DNA of 64,000 nt, taken from NCBI RefSeq assembly GCF_001436255.1, contig NZ_AZEI01000076.1, positions 434,001 through 498,000 on the forward strand, written 5' to 3'. The position numbers and the translations under genes are program-made. This document shows positions 44,176-52,226 of the stretch, piece by piece (the first letter of the stretch is position 1; each line of letters starts with the position of its first letter). The notes under the pieces are model-generated. The model ran no database searches and was not told where the DNA came from. It worked only from the letters and a program-made list of their open reading frames with translations. The stretch is from Lentilactobacillus rapi DSM 19907 = JCM 15042. GTDB lineage: Bacteria; Bacillota; Bacilli; Lactobacillales; Lactobacillaceae.

Positions 44176-45624
44176 ATGAACTTGTTGAAAACTGCTTTAA
44201 ATCTTTCAAGTTGTACTGCTTTTTTAGCTGGCAAAAATGCCACGGTTGATGGTTCCACGATGATCGCCAGAAATGAAGATGCCGGTGGCGGAATCAATGC
44301 TAAACGATTTGTCGTCGTTAATCCCGCCGATCAACCAAGTGAATACATCTCAACCTTTAACAAATTTCGATTGAAATTACCTGACAATCCCCTTCGCTAT
44401 ACTGAGACGCCTTGTGCCGACACAAGTGACGGCCTTTGGGGCGAATCTGGTATTAACACGGCCAACGTTGCCATGAGTTCGACCGAAACCGAATTTACCA
44501 ATACCACAATGTTGGGACTTGATCCCCTGGTGCCAGATGGAATCGGTGAAGAAGCCATGTTGACAGTGGTTTTGCCATACATTCATCATGCCCGTGAAGG
44601 GGTTCAACGCTTGGGTGATTTGGTTACAAAATTTGGTACCTGTGAAAGCAACGGCATTGCCTTCTCCGACTCGGATGAAGTCTGGTACTTTGAAACAGTT
44701 GGCGGTCATCATTGGGCAGCTCAACGTATCCCCGATGACGCCTACGTGCTCGCTCCTAACCAAACGGGGATTCAAGAAATCGACTTCAACGACGCTGATC
44801 ACTTTATGTATAGCGCTGATTTGAAAGCATTTGCCGAAAAATATCATCTGAACAAGGCACGTAAAGGCTTCAATTTCCGCGACATCTTCGGTGAAGATAC
44901 TCAAGCCGACCATTATTACAACACCCCACGAGTTTGGTACGGCCAAAAATATTTGAACCCCGAAATTGATCAAGATCCCGAAAGTCGGACAATGCCATTT
45001 ACCAGAGTGACCGATCATTTGATTTCAGTTGAAGACATTGCTTTCATCTTGAGCAGCCATTATCAAGGGACGGATTTTGACCCCTATGGCAAAACGGGAA
45101 CTGAAGAAACCCGAAAGCGTTACCGTCCAATTGGGATGAACCGCAATCAAGAGATGCATATCTTACAAATTCGGCCAGACTTCCCGGCAGAGCACGCCGC
45201 CATTCACTGGTTGGCTGAAGGCGTTAACGAATTCAATGTGCCCGTTCCATTCTTTGCCAACTGCACCGATACACCGGCAAACTTCAAAAACACCCCACTG
45301 CGCACAACAACTGAGAGTTTCTATTGGTTAAATAAATTAGTCGCAATGTTGGCTGATCCATTCTTTGCCGAACATGATCTTGACGCAATGACGGCCGTAT
45401 CTGAAAGCCGCAAATTTGGTTTTGCCAACGGCCGGGCCGCAGTTGCTGCCGCAGATGCAGAGTTTGAACAAATCGACAAAGCACAGGTATCGGATTGGCA
45501 CAATCAAGTTAACGCAAAAATTGCCAATGCAATTACCGAAAATGTGAAAGATCTCCTTCACCAGCTTGTATTATTACGAGCTGAAAAAATGGTGCCTACA
45601 TTTGAAAAGGGCGGCGAACTGTAA
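44176..45624 (+). CDS. C69-family dipeptidase (PepD-like)
   Basis: A ~482-residue N-terminal nucleophile hydrolase of the C69 family, broad-specificity cytoplasmic dipeptidases common in lactobacilli. The nucleophile is the cysteine in LSSCTAFLAGKNATVDGST, exposed after removal of a short leader of about 12 residues; MIARNEDAGGGINAKRFVV follows. The start is uncertain: ATG 44176 lies only 3 bases after GAGAGG, whereas TTG 44182 or 44185 are better spaced and would give an even shorter leader. Length is normal. Monocistronic. Confidence 0.9.
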   Translation: MNLLKTALNLSSCTAFLAGKNATVDGSTMIARNEDAGGGINAKRFVVVNPADQPSEYISTFNKFRLKLPDNPLRYTETPCADTSDGLWGESGINTANVAMSSTETEFTNTTMLGLDPLVPDGIGEEAMLTVVLPYIHHAREGVQRLGDLVTKFGTCESNGIAFSDSDEVWYFETVGGHHWAAQRIPDDAYVLAPNQTGIQEIDFNDADHFMYSADLKAFAEKYHLNKARKGFNFRDIFGEDTQADHYYNTPRVWYGQKYLNPEIDQDPESRTMPFTRVTDHLISVEDIAFILSSHYQGTDFDPYGKTGTEETRKRYRPIGMNRNQEMHILQIRPDFPAEHAAIHWLAEGVNEFNVPVPFFANCTDTPANFKNTPLRTTTESFYWLNKLVAMLADPFFAEHDLDAMTAVSESRKFGFANGRAAVAAADAEFEQIDKAQVSDWHNQVNAKIANAITENVKDLLHQLVLLRAEKMVPTFEKGGEL

Positions 45625-45737
45625 CTTGATCACATTATTGGCAAAAACTGGCCAACAATTGATCGACCATCGCCTGACTATTTTCTATTGATCATCATGC
45701 TAAAAATGACGTTGGCTTGACCTATCGTCCCAACATC

Positions 45738-45784
45738 AAAAAATCCGCCATCATTTCTCATGCTGGAATGATGGCGGATTTTTT
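45738..45784 (+). terminator. Terminator of the dipeptidase gene
   Basis: AAAAAATCCGCCATCATT and AATGATGGCGGATTTTTT form a strong symmetric hairpin. The rest of the gap 45625-45967 holds an outer imperfect pairing around it (AAATGACGTTG near 45694 with GTTGACGTCATTT near 45795) and the promoter region of the next gene. Confidence 0.8.
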
Positions 45785-45967
45785 CGTCGAAGAGTTGACG
45801 TCATTTGGTCGCTTGGCTTCAACCTAATGATTGTAGTTAAATGATTCAACAATTATTTGATGCCTTAATTTTTTGATCACTAGCGTTAAAAGAATCCGCT
45901 TTCCCATCAAAGCATTCTTCACTATGCTAGAATAAGATCATAACTTAAACTATATGGAGGTTTTCCA

Positions 45968-47107
45968 ATGGCAACCTATCATTTTCTCAATCCTTACACA
46001 CTACGAAACGGTGTTACCGTCAAGAACCGAGTCGCAATGTCGCCGATGACCGAACAATCCAGCTTCGAAGACGGGTCAATTACAACTGACGAAATTGACT
46101 ACTATCGTCTTCGGTCTGGCGGCGTTGGTCTGATGATCACCGGCTGTGCCAACGTCAACGAACTTGGCAAGGGCTTTGAAGGTGAGCTCAGTATTGCCAG
46201 CAGCAAAATGCTTCCAGGATTGCGGCGGCTAGCTAATGCCATGAAGCTTAACGGGACTAAAGCAATCTTACAAATTTTTAGTGCCGGTCGAATGAGCAAC
46301 TCTAAAGTTCTTCGTGGCAAACAGCCGATTTCTGCTAGTGCCGTTGCCCCCTTGCGGCCTGGAGCTGAAACCCCACGTGCCCTTAGCAATGCTGAAATCG
46401 AACAAACGATCAAAGACTTTGGTCACGCCACTCAGCTCGCTATTGACGCTGGCTTTGATGGTGTTGAACTTCACGGGGCCAACACCTACCTACTGCAACA
46501 ATTTTTCAGTCCCCATTCCAATCGGCGGACTGATAAGTGGGGTGGCAGCCTTGAAAACCGAATGAATTTTCCATTAGCCGTTGTTTCGATTTGCGCGGCG
46601 GTTATTAAACGTTCAAAGCCGTCGTTTATTTTAGGTTATCGAATCTCTCCTGAAGAAATTGAAACCCCCGGAATCCGTTTAGCCGACACACTGGCTCTAA
46701 TTCGAAAGCTGAATCAAATGCCGATCGACTACCTTCACCTTTCCCTAGCGGATGCGTTTGCCACTTCAATTGTCGATCGGACGGACTCTCAACCAATATT
46801 TGAAAAGATTCAGCCACTTCTTGACGATAATCTGCCATTGATGGTTGTTGGCCACTTAGCCACCCCTGCTCAAGTCGAAAAACTCGTCGATACTGGGGTT
46901 GCGTTTGCTGCGATGGGTCGAGAATTAATTCGGGAACCAAAGTGGGTGCAAAAGGTTGAAGCAAATGATGAAAACGCCATTCGTTACACATTCTCGCTTC
47001 GTGATCTTGACGAATTAAAAGTGACCCCACCACTACTTAATTTCTTGATGACTGCCTTTAGAAAGGGATTCCCGTTGTCGACGGATGAAGAGCAGTTGAA
47101 ATTGTGA
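45968..47107 (+). CDS. NADH:flavin oxidoreductase (old yellow enzyme family)
   Basis: A 379-residue FMN-dependent ene-reductase-like protein with a TIM-barrel. Family markers are NRVAMSPMTEQSS (~22-34), VGLMITGCANVNELGKG, the active-site strand DGVELHGANTYLLQQFFSPHSNRRTDKWGGSLENRM (~166-201), and the FMN phosphate loop VVGHLATPAQVEKLVDTGVAFAAMGRELIREPKW. The physiological substrate is unknown. ATG 45968 follows TGGAGG. The tandem palindromic array begins 3 bases after its stop codon. Confidence 0.92.
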   Translation: MATYHFLNPYTLRNGVTVKNRVAMSPMTEQSSFEDGSITTDEIDYYRLRSGGVGLMITGCANVNELGKGFEGELSIASSKMLPGLRRLANAMKLNGTKAILQIFSAGRMSNSKVLRGKQPISASAVAPLRPGAETPRALSNAEIEQTIKDFGHATQLAIDAGFDGVELHGANTYLLQQFFSPHSNRRTDKWGGSLENRMNFPLAVVSICAAVIKRSKPSFILGYRISPEEIETPGIRLADTLALIRKLNQMPIDYLHLSLADAFATSIVDRTDSQPIFEKIQPLLDDNLPLMVVGHLATPAQVEKLVDTGVAFAAMGRELIREPKWVQKVEANDENAIRYTFSLRDLDELKVTPPLLNFLMTAFRKGFPLSTDEEQLKL

Positions 47108-47109
47108 TG

Positions 47110-47231
47110 TTAGGACAGCTCCTCCAAGCAATAATCTGCATATAAGCACCTTCTGCAAAAATTCCAAACCAGGAATTTCTGCAGAAGGAGACTTATATTC
47201 CGATTATTCCCGCTTTGATCCGCTCACTTCT
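47110..47231. repeat. Palindromic unit 1 of 4
   Basis: 122 bp beginning TTAGGACAGCT. Pairing segments are AATAATC (47130-47136) with GATTATT (47202-47208), ATATAAG (47140-47146) with CTTATAT (47192-47198), CCTTCTGCA (47149-47157) with TGCAGAAGG (47180-47188), and AAATTCC with GGAATTT around the apex AAACCA. Conserved mismatched spots (CTGC opposite TCCG, CACC opposite GGAGA) form internal loops. Confidence 0.9.
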
Positions 47232-47355
47232 TTAGGACAGCTGCACAAAGCAGAAACTTCCACCTAAGCACCTTCCGCAAAAATCCCAAAACCAGGGATT
47301 TCTGCAGAAGGAGACTTAGGCTCCAGTTTCTAACCGCTTTGATCCGCTCACTTAC
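47232..47355. repeat. Palindromic unit 2 of 4
   Basis: 124 bp with the same conserved frame. The variable helices differ from unit 1 but still pair: AGAAACT (47252-47258) with AGTTTCT (47325-47331), and CCTAAG (47263-47268) with CTTAGG (47315-47320). The apex is AATCCC-aaaacca-GGGATT. Confidence 0.9.
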
Positions 47356-47479
47356 TTAGGACAGCTGCGCAAAGCAAAAGTCTGCACATAAGCACCACCA
47401 ACAAAAATCCCAAAAACGGGGATTTCTGTTGGCGGAGACTTATGCTCCGACTTTTAACCGCTTTGCTCCGCTCATTTCT
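47356..47479. repeat. Palindromic unit 3 of 4
   Basis: 124 bp. Variable helices are AAAAGT (47376-47381) with ACTTTT (47450-47455), CATAAG (47387-47392) with CTTATG (47439-47444), and CCAACA (47398-47403) with TGTTGG (47427-47432), again changed on both arms at once. Confidence 0.9.
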
Positions 47480-47602
47480 TTAGGACAGCTCCTCCAAGCA
47501 ATAATCTGCATATAAGCACCTTCGGCAAAAATCCCCAAAACCGGGATTTCCGCCGAAGGAGACTTATATTCCGATTATTCCCGCTTGGATCCGCTCACTT
47601 CT
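47480..47602. repeat. Palindromic unit 4 of 4
   Basis: 123 bp, closest to unit 1, with AATAATC/GATTATT and ATATAAG/CTTATAT. The third helix reads CCTTCGGC/GCCGAAGG, a compensated change relative to unit 1, and the basal CCAAGC faces GCTTGG. Confidence 0.9.
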
Positions 47603-47606
47603 TTTC

Positions 47607-47635
47607 TTGACCACACAAACATATGTTCGTATAAT
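47607..47635 (+). promoter_or_regulatory. Promoter with embedded LexA (SOS) box
   Basis: TTGACC (47607-47612) and TATAAT (47630-47635) are 17 bases apart, a near-ideal housekeeping promoter. Between them CAAACATATGTTCG (47616-47629) matches the Gram-positive SOS box CGAACATATGTTCG at all but one position. Repression by LexA and induction by DNA damage are inferred. Confidence 0.75.
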
Positions 47636-47657
47636 GAACACATGGAGGTGAGGTCTT

Positions 47658-48023
47658 ATGATTCGCAACGTTCCTCGTGACCAATGGCTTTATAACGATC
47701 GCGGTATGATGAAGTGGTTAGGTTACTTTCTAAGTGATCACACTCAAGACATGACTGATAAAAAAATCAGCGAAGTTCCCACTACTCGCCTACCTCAACA
47801 GGATCCAGAAGTCATCGATCATTTTTTACAACTCAGTTGGGAAAATTCCAGAGAAATCACCCTTCAGCTAAACGGTGAAGCCTATTTAAGTGTTTATAAT
47901 ATTGATGGTATTGTTATTGGTGCCAATGATCATTTAATTTACTTTCAGACTGACAAAACAGTTACAATAAACGTAAGCGATATTCGCCACGCAGAATTCA
48001 AAAAAGGAAGTCATGCATATTGA
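47658..48023 (+). CDS. YolD-like protein
   Basis: A 121-residue protein resembling the YolD-like family: the N-terminal YNDRGMMKWLGYFLSDHT (~12-29) corresponds to the family's DRGMxKW motif, followed by a strand-rich region (ITLQLNGEAYLSVYNIDGIVIGANDHLIYFQ) and ISDIRH-like end. YolD proteins usually accompany Y-family DNA polymerases of the UmuC type in Firmicutes and are SOS-linked. No polymerase gene is present here. ATG 47658 follows GGAGGTGAGG. The upstream promoter carries a LexA box. Confidence 0.7.
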   Translation: MIRNVPRDQWLYNDRGMMKWLGYFLSDHTQDMTDKKISEVPTTRLPQQDPEVIDHFLQLSWENSREITLQLNGEAYLSVYNIDGIVIGANDHLIYFQTDKTVTINVSDIRHAEFKKGSHAY

Positions 48024-48331
48024 AAGAAACGTTTACCGCCCCATGTACTGATAATTCAATTACCGTTACCGTCGATTCAATTAATAACCAATATTTAGCA
48101 TTGCGACGGGCTTCACTTGACGTTGCCCCCCTGGATTCCGTTCAGGTAACCTTGACGGATGAACCTGTTGATGGTCATAAGTACTACGAAGCTGCCGGCT
48201 TTAAGGTGGAAGCCAATGGTCAATTACAGGATTATAACCTAAAACCTGGTGACTATGCCGTCTATCGAGCAATTCCAGGCGGTGAACCCAGCATGGTGAT
48301 TCAATTAATAACCCCTGATAATCAAAAATAG
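48020..48331 (+). CDS. Hypothetical partner of the YolD-like gene
   Basis: A 103-residue soluble protein, MKETFTAPCTDNSITVTVDS..., acidic and strand-rich, with no known motif. It starts at TTG 48020 inside the stop region of the YolD-like gene (TTGA overlap) and has AAGGAA ahead, so the two are translationally coupled and would share SOS control. I do not recognise the family. Confidence 0.6.
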   Translation: MKETFTAPCTDNSITVTVDSINNQYLALRRASLDVAPLDSVQVTLTDEPVDGHKYYEAAGFKVEANGQLQDYNLKPGDYAVYRAIPGGEPSMVIQLITPDNQK

Positions 48332-48353
48332 CCTTTATTTTGGAAGCGATAAA

Positions 48354-48803
48354 ATGAATCAATCATTAACCCTCAGCCTGCTAATCGCCGTTCCCTTAGC
48401 AATTGGCAGCGTCTCAACAACTACAAACGCTAAAGCAGCAACTTGGCATCCCGGCACACCAACTGCTCTTCAGGGCCACTGGCGTAATAAAACGGTCAAT
48501 ATTGGTAAGTATTTTGGCATGAAGAAGTTATATAGTCATGAATCGGTTCACGTTAAGAACAACCGAATTGATGCATCCCTTACCCAGTCGGCCGGCTGGC
48601 ATTTGACGAATACCAAATGGAGAAAAATCAATAACCACGCCTACACGATAAAGGGAAAGAACGCCTTAAATGAATTACATACCGGGCGATTTACCTTTAA
48701 TAAAGTGAGTGGAAAACAGGTTAAAATTTATTACGATGGCTTTAATATCGCTAAGGGAACCCCGTTTTCACCGTATTTTTATCGAGTGGCTAAAAAAGCT
48801 TAA
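48354..48803 (+). CDS. Small secreted protein with WHxGTPTALxGxW motif
   Basis: A 149-residue exported protein. The signal peptide (LTLSLLIAVPLAIGSVSTT, cleavage near AKAAT) is followed by TWHPGTPTALQGHWRNKTV, the same opening as the mature protein at 2418-2798. The rest differs (KNNRIDASLTQSAGWHL, NELHTGRFTFNKVSGKQV) and is strand-rich and basic. Function unknown. The ribosome site GGAAGCG is weak; it may be read from the SOS operon 22 bases upstream. Confidence 0.7.
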   Translation: MNQSLTLSLLIAVPLAIGSVSTTTNAKAATWHPGTPTALQGHWRNKTVNIGKYFGMKKLYSHESVHVKNNRIDASLTQSAGWHLTNTKWRKINNHAYTIKGKNALNELHTGRFTFNKVSGKQVKIYYDGFNIAKGTPFSPYFYRVAKKA

Positions 48804-48836
48804 CCACGATTTACCCTCACAGACCCAATTTATTTA

Positions 48837-48877
48837 AGTAGCTGAGAATTTAACCTCATCTCGGCTGCTTTTTTTGC
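48837..48877 (+). terminator. Terminator of the secreted-protein gene
   Basis: AAGTAGCTGAG and CTCGGCTGCTT form a stem followed by TTTTTTT. Confidence 0.7.
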
Positions 48878-48903
48878 TGAGAATGAGGAATTGACCATAG
48901 GGT

Positions 48904-48932
48904 TTGACTTAGCAATCCATAATCCTTACACT
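48904..48932 (+). promoter_or_regulatory. Promoter of the MFS gene
   Basis: TTGACT and TACACT are separated by exactly 17 bases, about 45 bases before the MFS start codon. Confidence 0.55.
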
Positions 48933-48978
48933 ATTTAGAGTTGCTTCACCAAAAAATACATAGTTAGAAGTCCTGTTA

Positions 48979-50394
48979 ATGTCAAAAGAAATTAAACGCG
49001 CACTGTTTATTATGGTGTTCGGCACTTTCTTTGGAATCCTTTGCTCAACACTGATGAACGTTGCCCTGCCAACCTTTATGCGGGTATTTAATATTTCTTC
49101 GTCCACCGTCCAGTGGGTTAGTAACGGCTACATGCTGGTCAATGCGATCATGATTCCAGTTAGTGCTTATCTCACCAAGAAATTCACCTTTCGTTCGTTA
49201 TTCATTTCATTTAGTACAATTTTTCTCATTGGTACCATTTTTGGTGCATTGGCGCCTAACTTTTTCACGTTGATTATTGGGCGGATGATTCAAGCAGTCG
49301 GCTCCGGAATGATGATGCCACTGGTTAATATTTTGGCGATTCGCTATGCCAGCCGAGGTAAACAAGGCGCCGTCATGGGAATTGTCGGCTTGGCATTTAA
49401 CTTTTCGCCAATCATTGGCCCCACCCTTTCTGGCGTGATCTTAGATTATTTTTCATGGCGCTATTTATTCATTTTAGTGCTCCCATTTATTGTTCTTGAT
49501 CTAGGTTTAGCACTCATTTCATTACCCAAGATTCCAACTAAGCAAGAACCGCAATTTAATGTGACTGGCCTTATCACCATCAGCCTTGGTTTACTTGGAT
49601 TATTATGGAGTTTTTCAAACGTCGGCGAATTCGCGATTACCTCAACAACGGTTTGGCTGCCATTTTTAGTTGGGGTGGTTTTAATCACGACGTTCATAAT
49701 CACCCAGCGACAGTCAGATCATCCTTTTGTTAATCTCGCTGTTTTTAAAAACGCCCAGTTCACAACCGCCACCCTGGTTAATTCACTCATTGTGTCCACC
49801 ATGTATGGCAATACGATTCTATTGCCATTATTAATCCAAACCATCATGGGCAAAAGTGCGATCATCTCCGGTCTGGCGTTACTTCCCGGCGCGTTATTAA
49901 CTGGGTTCATGTCGCCTATCAGCGGCCGGTTATTTGACCGTTATCCGGTTCGAATTATCGTGACCACCGGCATTCTAATCGATTGCTTTGGAACAATGAT
50001 GCAGGCCTTCATTGACGTTAACGCCTCAGTAGCAATGCTGACACTGGGCCAAACGATTCGTCAACTTGGCTTAGTCCTTATTCTCATTCCGATTCAAACC
50101 CAAGCGTTATCCTATTTACCGAACAACTTAATTTCTGATGGCGTGGCTGCCTTCAACACCCTCCGACAGATTGCAGCATCGTTTGGAACCGCGATTATTG
50201 TCGCAACCATTAATATTGGCAGCCACTTCTTTGTCAGCCAACCCAACCACCAGCAAATCGGCATTCAAGCCGGCTTTACAATGTGCTTGCTGTTTCTGAT
50301 CATCGCCTTAGTTGTCTCCAGAAAGCTATATACCAAGCACTCACCCACCCCAACCACACGGCTAAAAACGCCAGCCAGCGTATCAAAGCTTTAA
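48979..50394 (+). CDS. DHA2-family MFS drug:proton antiporter
   Basis: A 471-residue 14-helix major facilitator. Motif A-like LTKKFTFRSLF (~53), motif C-like GLAFNFSPIIGPTLSGVILDYFSWRYLF (~137-164) and the DHA2 layout are visible; LMNVALPTFMRVFNISSSTVQWVSNGYMLVNA near the start is typical of EmrB/QacA proteins. The substrate is unknown. The ribosome site is weak (AGAAG). The next gene, TauE-like, follows 48 bases later on the same strand. Confidence 0.9.
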   Translation: MSKEIKRALFIMVFGTFFGILCSTLMNVALPTFMRVFNISSSTVQWVSNGYMLVNAIMIPVSAYLTKKFTFRSLFISFSTIFLIGTIFGALAPNFFTLIIGRMIQAVGSGMMMPLVNILAIRYASRGKQGAVMGIVGLAFNFSPIIGPTLSGVILDYFSWRYLFILVLPFIVLDLGLALISLPKIPTKQEPQFNVTGLITISLGLLGLLWSFSNVGEFAITSTTVWLPFLVGVVLITTFIITQRQSDHPFVNLAVFKNAQFTTATLVNSLIVSTMYGNTILLPLLIQTIMGKSAIISGLALLPGALLTGFMSPISGRLFDRYPVRIIVTTGILIDCFGTMMQAFIDVNASVAMLTLGQTIRQLGLVLILIPIQTQALSYLPNNLISDGVAAFNTLRQIAASFGTAIIVATINIGSHFFVSQPNHQQIGIQAGFTMCLLFLIIALVVSRKLYTKHSPTPTTRLKTPASVSKL

Positions 50395-50442
50395 ACGCTT
50401 CACGTTATCTAATCTAGCTATTGTCCAAGGGAGATTGAGAAA

Positions 50443-51162
50443 ATGACCACTTTGCTTTTCGTATTACTGCCCGCAGTCCTTGCCGGCATCGTCCAAGGGG
50501 TGACCGGTTTTGGTTCCGCAATTGTTCTCATGGTATTTTTACCCACGATTTTGCCGATCCCTCAAAGTGCTGGGGTTGCCTCACTCATCATGTCGGTGTC
50601 AAATATCATGTTGGCGTGGCGATACCGGCATAGCTTGAACTTCAAGCGAATCATTTGGCCATTCCTGGTTTATGCCAGCGTGGCCTTTGTCGCCTTGAAA
50701 TTAGTCAATTCAATTGATGTTCACCTGCTCAAATCAATGCTGGGTGGCTTACTAGTTGCCCTATCGCTTTATTTTCTCTTCATTAAATCCGGTGGCCGCA
50801 AACATTATCCCATTTATATTGCCATTATCTTTATGGTGGTTTCCGGCTTCTTTAATGGGTTATTTGGGATTGGTGGACCGCTCATGGCACTTTATTTTCT
50901 GTCACTTGCTGACACCAAGGAAGAATACTTGGCCTGTATTCAAACCTTCTTTTTGATTGATCAATTGTACGTCACCAGCGTCCGATTCTATGACGGCATT
51001 TTGGGCACCAATGACATCCCCTTTATCTTAATTGGGATTGTTGGTGGCGTAGTTGGCACCATAATTGCCAATCGCATCACGGCTCATATGAATATCCAGA
51101 TGATCCAAAAATGTGTCTTCGTTCTAATTGGCATCAGTGGGCTATTCTATCTTGTTCAATAG
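50443..51162 (+). CDS. TauE/SafE-family membrane exporter
   Basis: A 239-residue protein with about eight hydrophobic segments. It opens AVLAGIVQGVTGFGSAIVLMVFLPTILPI, the typical first repeat, and has GFFNGLFGIGGPLMALYFLS (~136-155) in the second repeat. This is the third family member in the window but of a different subgroup from 43192-43971. ATG 50443 follows GGGAGATTGAG. Substrate unknown. Confidence 0.87.
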   Translation: MTTLLFVLLPAVLAGIVQGVTGFGSAIVLMVFLPTILPIPQSAGVASLIMSVSNIMLAWRYRHSLNFKRIIWPFLVYASVAFVALKLVNSIDVHLLKSMLGGLLVALSLYFLFIKSGGRKHYPIYIAIIFMVVSGFFNGLFGIGGPLMALYFLSLADTKEEYLACIQTFFLIDQLYVTSVRFYDGILGTNDIPFILIGIVGGVVGTIIANRITAHMNIQMIQKCVFVLIGISGLFYLVQ

Positions 51163-51207
51163 TGCGATCACGAACTGTCAAACAGTGAAAGGATTTTAAC
51201 AATCGTC

Positions 51208-51957
51208 ATGAAAATCATCATTTCTCCGGCTAAAAAAATGATTGTCAACCAGGATGACTTTGATACCCAGGGATTACCCGTTTATCTTGAAAAGGCTCAA
51301 GAACTATTAACAGCCATGCAGCAATTGGATTATGAAGCGGCCAAAAAGCTATGGCATACCAGTGATAAATTAACTCGACCCAATTACGATCACCTTCAAA
51401 GTCTTGATCTGACAAACCACCTGACCCCTGCTATTTTGAGCTTTTCCGGGATTCAATATCAATACCTGGCGGCTGACCTGTTAACAACACCAGCATTGGA
51501 TTATTTACAGCGTAACTTGCGAATACTATCAGGATTCTATGGCATTTTGAAACCATTTGACGGCATTGCCCCGTATCGTTTGGAAATGGGGGCAAGGTTG
51601 TCGATAAACGGTGCTCAAAACCTTTATGACTTTTGGGGCAATGACTTATACCAAGCACTTAACGCAGAAAAGGAGCCGATTATTAACCTGGCTTCAAAAG
51701 AATATTCAAAAGCAATTACTTCCTATCTCCAACCAACCGACCAGTTCATCGATATTGCCTTTGTTCATGAGGTTAATGGTCAACTCAAAACGCGGGCTAC
51801 CTTGGCTAAAATGGCTCGGGGTGAGATGGTTCGCTTCATGGCTGAAAATCAACTGGAGAATCCAGCTGACTTAAAAAACTTCGATTCTCCAAATTACCAG
51901 TTCAGTCTAGCCCACTCGACGGCGACAAAATTCGTTTTTATCAGAACCAAGCCTTAA
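51208..51957 (+). CDS. yaaA: YaaA-family peroxide stress protein
   Basis: A 249-residue member of the YaaA (UPF0246) family, which in E. coli limits intracellular iron during peroxide stress. It begins MKIIISPAKKM and has ILSFSGIQYQYLAADLL (~75-91), LRILSGFYGILKPFDGIAPYRLEMG (~102-126), NLASKEYSKAI (~167-177) and ATLAKMARGEMVRFM (~201-215). ATG 51208 follows AAAGGATT. Monocistronic. Confidence 0.93.
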   Translation: MKIIISPAKKMIVNQDDFDTQGLPVYLEKAQELLTAMQQLDYEAAKKLWHTSDKLTRPNYDHLQSLDLTNHLTPAILSFSGIQYQYLAADLLTTPALDYLQRNLRILSGFYGILKPFDGIAPYRLEMGARLSINGAQNLYDFWGNDLYQALNAEKEPIINLASKEYSKAITSYLQPTDQFIDIAFVHEVNGQLKTRATLAKMARGEMVRFMAENQLENPADLKNFDSPNYQFSLAHSTATKFVFIRTKP

Positions 51958-52029
51958 GAATAAACGGATTACTGTTGGCTTTTCGGAGTACAATCGAATA
52001 ATGACGCAAAAAAAGAGAATGAGACGAGG

Positions 52030-52210
52030 TTGGGACACATGCCGATTTCCAATCAGTGATCACCACCATTTGGATCACCACTGATCCTCAGATAAAAGCT
52101 GTGCCAAACGGCTGATCCCGGCCATTTAAGCAAAAAAGGAATGCATTCCAAAACCAAAATGCATTCCTTTTTCACTTAAATTCCGGGATCAAATCGCCGA
52201 TTGTCCCAAT
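52030..52210. repeat. Nested palindrome, family 2 copy
   Basis: Outer arms TTGGGACA-ATGCCGATTT (52030-52047) and AAATCGCCGATTGTCCCAA (52191-52209) enclose an inner hairpin with GATCCCGG (52114-52121)/CCGGGATC (52183-52190) and AAAAAAGGAATGCATT/AATGCATTCCTTTTT around the apex CCAAAACCAA. It lies between convergent genes and probably terminates both. A related core occurs at 14835-14910. Confidence 0.75.
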
Positions 52211-52226
52211 CTTTCTAATTCACCAA

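Noticed and set aside
44377-45018. A 213-residue minus-strand frame inside the dipeptidase gene
   Set aside because: It is antisense to well-conserved C69 peptidase sequence and has no family match.
47110-47602. CRISPR array
   Set aside because: Units are 122-124 bp palindromes repeated head to tail with no short repeat/unique spacer pattern and no cas genes.
47110-47602. Integron attC array
   Set aside because: There are no cassettes between the units, no RYYYAAC/GTTRRRY ends, and no integrase in the window.
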